Of a stretch of DNA of 8,882 bases, positions 7,030-8,882 are shown piece by piece; positions within the stretch are counted from its first letter, which is position 1; the number at the start of each line of letters is the position of its first letter. The position numbers were made by a program, and so were the translations under genes. Under the pieces are notes generated by a model, which did not search any database, had not been told where the DNA came from, and saw nothing but the letters and a program-made list of their open reading frames with translations. This stretch comes from Akkermansia muciniphila. GTDB lineage: Bacteria > Verrucomicrobiota > Verrucomicrobiia > Verrucomicrobiales > V1-33. Location: positions 1 through 8,882 of the forward strand of contig CALQKQ020000128.1 of the NCBI GenBank assembly GCA_943331195.2, written 5' to 3'.

Positions 7030-7728
7030 ATGTACGAACTTGAACCCAACGACGATGCAACCATGCTAGATACCCGCGTCACGCTGCTGCTGCAATTGAA
7101 GTCAGGGGGCAGCGAGCGCTCCTGGTGGGAGTTCTTCGAAAAATATCGCCACTACGTCCTTTCCTTGGCCGTCCGCCAGGGCCTCGACGAGGATCAAGCC
7201 CACGACGTCCTCCAACTCGTGATGATGGCCGTGGTGCGCCAAGCCCACGGATTCCAATGCGACCCCGCCACCGGCTCCTTCCGAAACACCGCCTTGCACC
7301 CCGAGGGCGAGGGCCACACCTTCGCCCGGTTCCGCTCCTGGCTCAAAGGCCTGGTTCAGGTCAAAATCTGGGAAATGCGCAAGTTCTCCGCCCGAATCAA
7401 CCCTAACGCCACAGAAGAGAGCGGCGAGTCTCCCCAGCACGAAGCCTCCGACCCCTCGTTCCAGCCCGACGAAGCCGCCGCCCACCATTCCGAAGCCCTC
7501 TTCCGCCGCGCCCTCATGGACCAGGCCCTCCTTACCCTACGCGAGGGTTACCGCGGCAGCCTCCGCAACGTCAACATTTTCGAAAGCGTCGCCCTCCGCG
7601 GACTCACCTACAGCGAAGCCGCCACCACCTTCGCCGTCACCGAAGTCTACGCCCGCCAAATCGTCCACAATCTCAAGTCCCGCCTCAAAAACATCCTCCT
7701 CAACCTCATGCAGGGCTCCCCCAACTAG
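7030..7728 (+). CDS. ECF-like RNA polymerase sigma factor
   Basis: This is a 232-residue sigma factor of the extracytoplasmic-function type, which recruits RNA polymerase to a dedicated promoter set. Region 2 runs from about residue 31 to 118: WWEFFEKYRHYVLSLAVRQG, then the DEDQAHDVLQLVMMAV helix, then FARFRSWLKGLVQVKIWEMRK. A short insert (about 86-98) interrupts it between GSFR and FRSWL. A polar acidic linker (about 122-152) leads to region 4 (about 160-222), where FESVALRGLTYSEAATTFAVTEVYARQIV is the helix-turn-helix expected to read the -35 element. The protein resembles the ECF sigma factors abundant in Planctomycetota and Verrucomicrobiota. The ATG at 7030 is preferred. An in-frame ATG at 7063 lies closer to the conserved start, while one at 6973 would add an unlike, hydrophobic leader. 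No Shine-Dalgarno is visible. The FHA gene follows 24 bases later, so the two are probably co-transcribed. No anti-sigma factor is recognisable in the window. Confidence 0.85.
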   Translation: MYELEPNDDATMLDTRVTLLLQLKSGGSERSWWEFFEKYRHYVLSLAVRQGLDEDQAHDVLQLVMMAVVRQAHGFQCDPATGSFRNTALHPEGEGHTFARFRSWLKGLVQVKIWEMRKFSARINPNATEESGESPQHEASDPSFQPDEAAAHHSEALFRRALMDQALLTLREGYRGSLRNVNIFESVALRGLTYSEAATTFAVTEVYARQIVHNLKSRLKNILLNLMQGSPN

Positions 7729-7752
7729 CCCACGCGCTAATCCCATCCCACC

Positions 7753-8244
7753 ATGACCGATGCTTCCCCCATCCTGAGCAACGAGGAGTTCGACGCCCTG
7801 CTAGCCAGCGGCGGAGACCGCCCCACCGCCCTCGGCCACTTGCGCCCCTCCGACCAGCTCCGCGCTCAACTCAAGACCGTCACCACCTTGCTCCAAGAAC
7901 TCGGCCCCCTGCCCGATCAGCCCGCCCTGGTGCGCCGCCTCCACGACGGCACCGTGGCCGCCGTCGCCATCGGCGATTCCCTCTGTGCCGGCCGCTCCCC
8001 CCACTGCCACATCGCCTGCCCCGAAGACGTCGGCCTGAGCAAACGCCACTTCGAAATCACCCAAGAAGCCGGCCACTACTTCCTCTCCGATCTCCACAGC
8101 ACCAACGGCACCCTCGTCAACGGCCAGCCTTGCCCCTCTCAAGAACGCCGCCACCTCCTCGACGGCGACCTCATCTCCGCCGGCAGCAGCCTTTTCGCCT
8201 TCCTCGCCGGAAGCCACGCCCCACCCGTCATCCTAGCCCACTAA
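7753..8244 (+). CDS. Small FHA-domain protein with FliM-like N-terminus
   Basis: This is a 163-residue cytoplasmic protein whose C-terminal half is a forkhead-associated domain, a module that binds phosphothreonine peptides. The diagnostic residues are in order: GRS (80-82), SKRH (96-99), LHSTNGTLVNG (114-124) and LLDGDLISAG (135-144). Arg81, Ser96, His99, Asn118 and Gly119 are all present, so binding should be intact. The first half (1-66) is helical and charged, and opens with ILSNEEFDALLASG (7-20), close to the motif at the start of FliM that binds phosphorylated CheY. There is no kinase, membrane segment or signal peptide. It follows the sigma-factor gene closely and is likely its partner in a phosphorylation-controlled circuit. 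That role is inferred from gene order, since no Ser/Thr kinase gene is in view. The ATG at 7753 keeps the whole motif and lacks a Shine-Dalgarno, as do its neighbours. Confidence 0.88.
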   Translation: MTDASPILSNEEFDALLASGGDRPTALGHLRPSDQLRAQLKTVTTLLQELGPLPDQPALVRRLHDGTVAAVAIGDSLCAGRSPHCHIACPEDVGLSKRHFEITQEAGHYFLSDLHSTNGTLVNGQPCPSQERRHLLDGDLISAGSSLFAFLAGSHAPPVILAH

Positions 8245-8293
8245 GCCCCGCCTAGCGATACCAGGCACCACATCACCTTGGCCAGCCCGCGAG

Positions 8294-8313
8294 GGCGCGC
8301 TTCACCGCGCGCC
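8294..8313. terminator. GC hairpin downstream of the FHA gene
   Basis: GGCGCGC (8294-8300) and GCGCGCC (8307-8313) form a perfect 7-bp stem with a 6-base loop, starting 50 bases after the FHA stop codon. No T-run follows on the plus strand, so it is only a possible end of the sigma-FHA transcript. Confidence 0.3.
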
Positions 8314-8538
8314 AGCTCCGCCCCGCAGACTTTCCCCAGCATCGGGGCTTCCATCTCGTGCACGCTCGCGAATCCTTAGCGGGCTTGCTGCAAACAAATG
8401 CTTCCAGATTGGCCGCTTCGCTAGGCCCAGGTCTGGGCTTGCGCCTCTCGCTGCCGCAAAGCAGAGCCACCGCCGCTGCCCCAGGGCCATCAACGACTGG
8501 CTGGGTTTGTCCACCACCAGCACCCCGCGACGCCCCAT
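8302..8538 (-). CDS. Weak small ORF candidate, 78 residues
   Basis: This open frame starts with MGRRGVLVVDKPSQS and is preceded by GGAAGG four bases before the ATG, a feature the firm genes of this window mostly lack. I do not recognise the protein. GVLVVDKP recalls the opening of the pseudouridine synthase TruB, but the rest shows no TruB pattern and the length is far too short. The frame is Arg- and Ala-rich, and its third-position GC looks lower than in smc. It follows another small candidate (8701-8570) by 31 bases on the same strand. It may be non-coding or a decayed fragment. Confidence 0.18.
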   Translation of the reverse strand: MGRRGVLVVDKPSQSLMALGQRRWLCFAAARGASPDLGLAKRPIWKHLFAASPLRIRERARDGSPDAGESLRGGAGAR

Positions 8539-8569
8539 AAACCCTTCCTACCATAACCACAGTCTTTTC

Positions 8570-8701
8570 TTAACTTAATTTACCAAGAGCGACCACGACC
8601 AGTGCCATGGCAAAGCCGAAACCGACCGGAGCACCGCCAAGCCCGAGGGCGGGCCATAATCCTGCGGCCCAGCAGGAAGGGATCGACATCCGCCCCTTCA
8701 T
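8570..8701 (-). CDS. Possible small membrane protein, 43 residues
   Basis: This short frame has a strong Shine-Dalgarno, GGAAGGAG, ending nine bases before its ATG at 8701. It encodes a basic start (MKGRMS) followed by an almost uncharged hydrophobic stretch rich in Ala, Gly, Leu and Val. That stretch includes GFGFAMALVVVALG (residues 27-40), enough for one membrane-spanning helix, and the protein ends in KLS. I recognise no family. GC at third positions is moderate. The hydrophobicity and ribosome-binding site are the only support, and a chance frame remains likely. Confidence 0.28.
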   Translation of the reverse strand: MKGRMSIPSCWAAGLWPALGLGGAPVGFGFAMALVVVALGKLS

Positions 8702-8882
8702 CTGCCCAAACTCCTTCCATGAAAGCGCACCAGCCCCCCCATCTTACTTCGCTGCGGCGGCACCCACTCACGCCGTGCCGCTATCTCGCAACGGCGCGGC
8801 CGCACTTACCCCTAGCAGAATCAGTTGCCGCGGAAATCAGCCGTGCCAAGCAGAGCATCCCGGCCGAGCGATTGAGGCGGAT

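Larger units (their letters stand above)
8245..8882. other. Region without a convincing gene
   Basis: About 640 bases follow the FHA gene. The plus strand has no frame with protein-like composition. The minus strand has the two weak small ORFs described separately. Small hairpins occur at 8294-8313 and at GCCCAG/CTGGGC (8425-8438). An AT-rich patch (about 8561-8583) stands out in otherwise GC-rich sequence. I looked for tRNA T-loop sequence and for RNase P, tmRNA and SRP RNA signatures and saw none. Confidence 0.5.

Noticed and set aside
8241..8354. A 37-residue minus-strand frame ending just over the FHA stop codon.
   Set aside because: It has no ribosome-binding site, no recognisable feature, and spans the GC hairpin at 8294-8313.
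8504..8538. A truncated truB gene, suggested by GVLVVDKP.
   Set aside because: Only eight residues resemble TruB; no catalytic aspartate motif or further similarity follows, so chance is the simplest reading.

Overview
The window looks like a piece of a high-GC bacterial chromosome, most probably from the Verrucomicrobiota, with Planctomycetota as the nearest alternative. The reasons are a Tat-exported Gfo/Idh/MocA oxidoreductase with the C-terminal domain common in those phyla, a divergent ECF-type sigma factor paired with a small FHA protein, an SMC carrying a long low-complexity insert, and a general lack of Shine-Dalgarno sequences. The phylum is inferred from gene style, not from a marker gene.

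Layout. Bases 1-682 hold no convincing gene. They contain a structured repeat element: a roughly 210-bp imperfect inverted repeat (143-353) whose arms are chains of small hairpins, bracketed by two exact 27-bp direct repeats (75-101 and 372-398) and followed by a degenerate hexanucleotide tract (401-448). Three genes then lie on the minus strand. In transcription order they are a Gfo/Idh/MocA oxidoreductase (6801-5440), the chromosome-organising ATPase SMC (5248-1295) and a small host-attachment/baeRF-like protein (1144-683). A good promoter candidate precedes the last one, overlapped by an inverted repeat. On the plus strand, divergent from the oxidoreductase, an ECF-like sigma factor (7030-7728) and an FHA-domain protein (7753-8244) form a likely two-gene operon. 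Bases 8245-8882 hold no strong gene, only hairpins and two weak small ORF candidates on the minus strand.

How the genes relate. smc is a housekeeping gene, and its neighbours show no obvious functional link to it. The sigma factor and FHA protein probably work together: the FHA domain would read threonine phosphorylation and the sigma factor would redirect transcription. The FHA protein begins with a short segment resembling the FliM N-terminal CheY-binding motif, which suggests a second link to response-regulator signalling. I found no phage, IS transposase, CRISPR array, tRNA or rRNA. The observations most worth a second look are the nested-hairpin repeat element, the FliM-like peptide on the FHA protein, the SMC insert and the operator-like dyad over the baeRF promoter.
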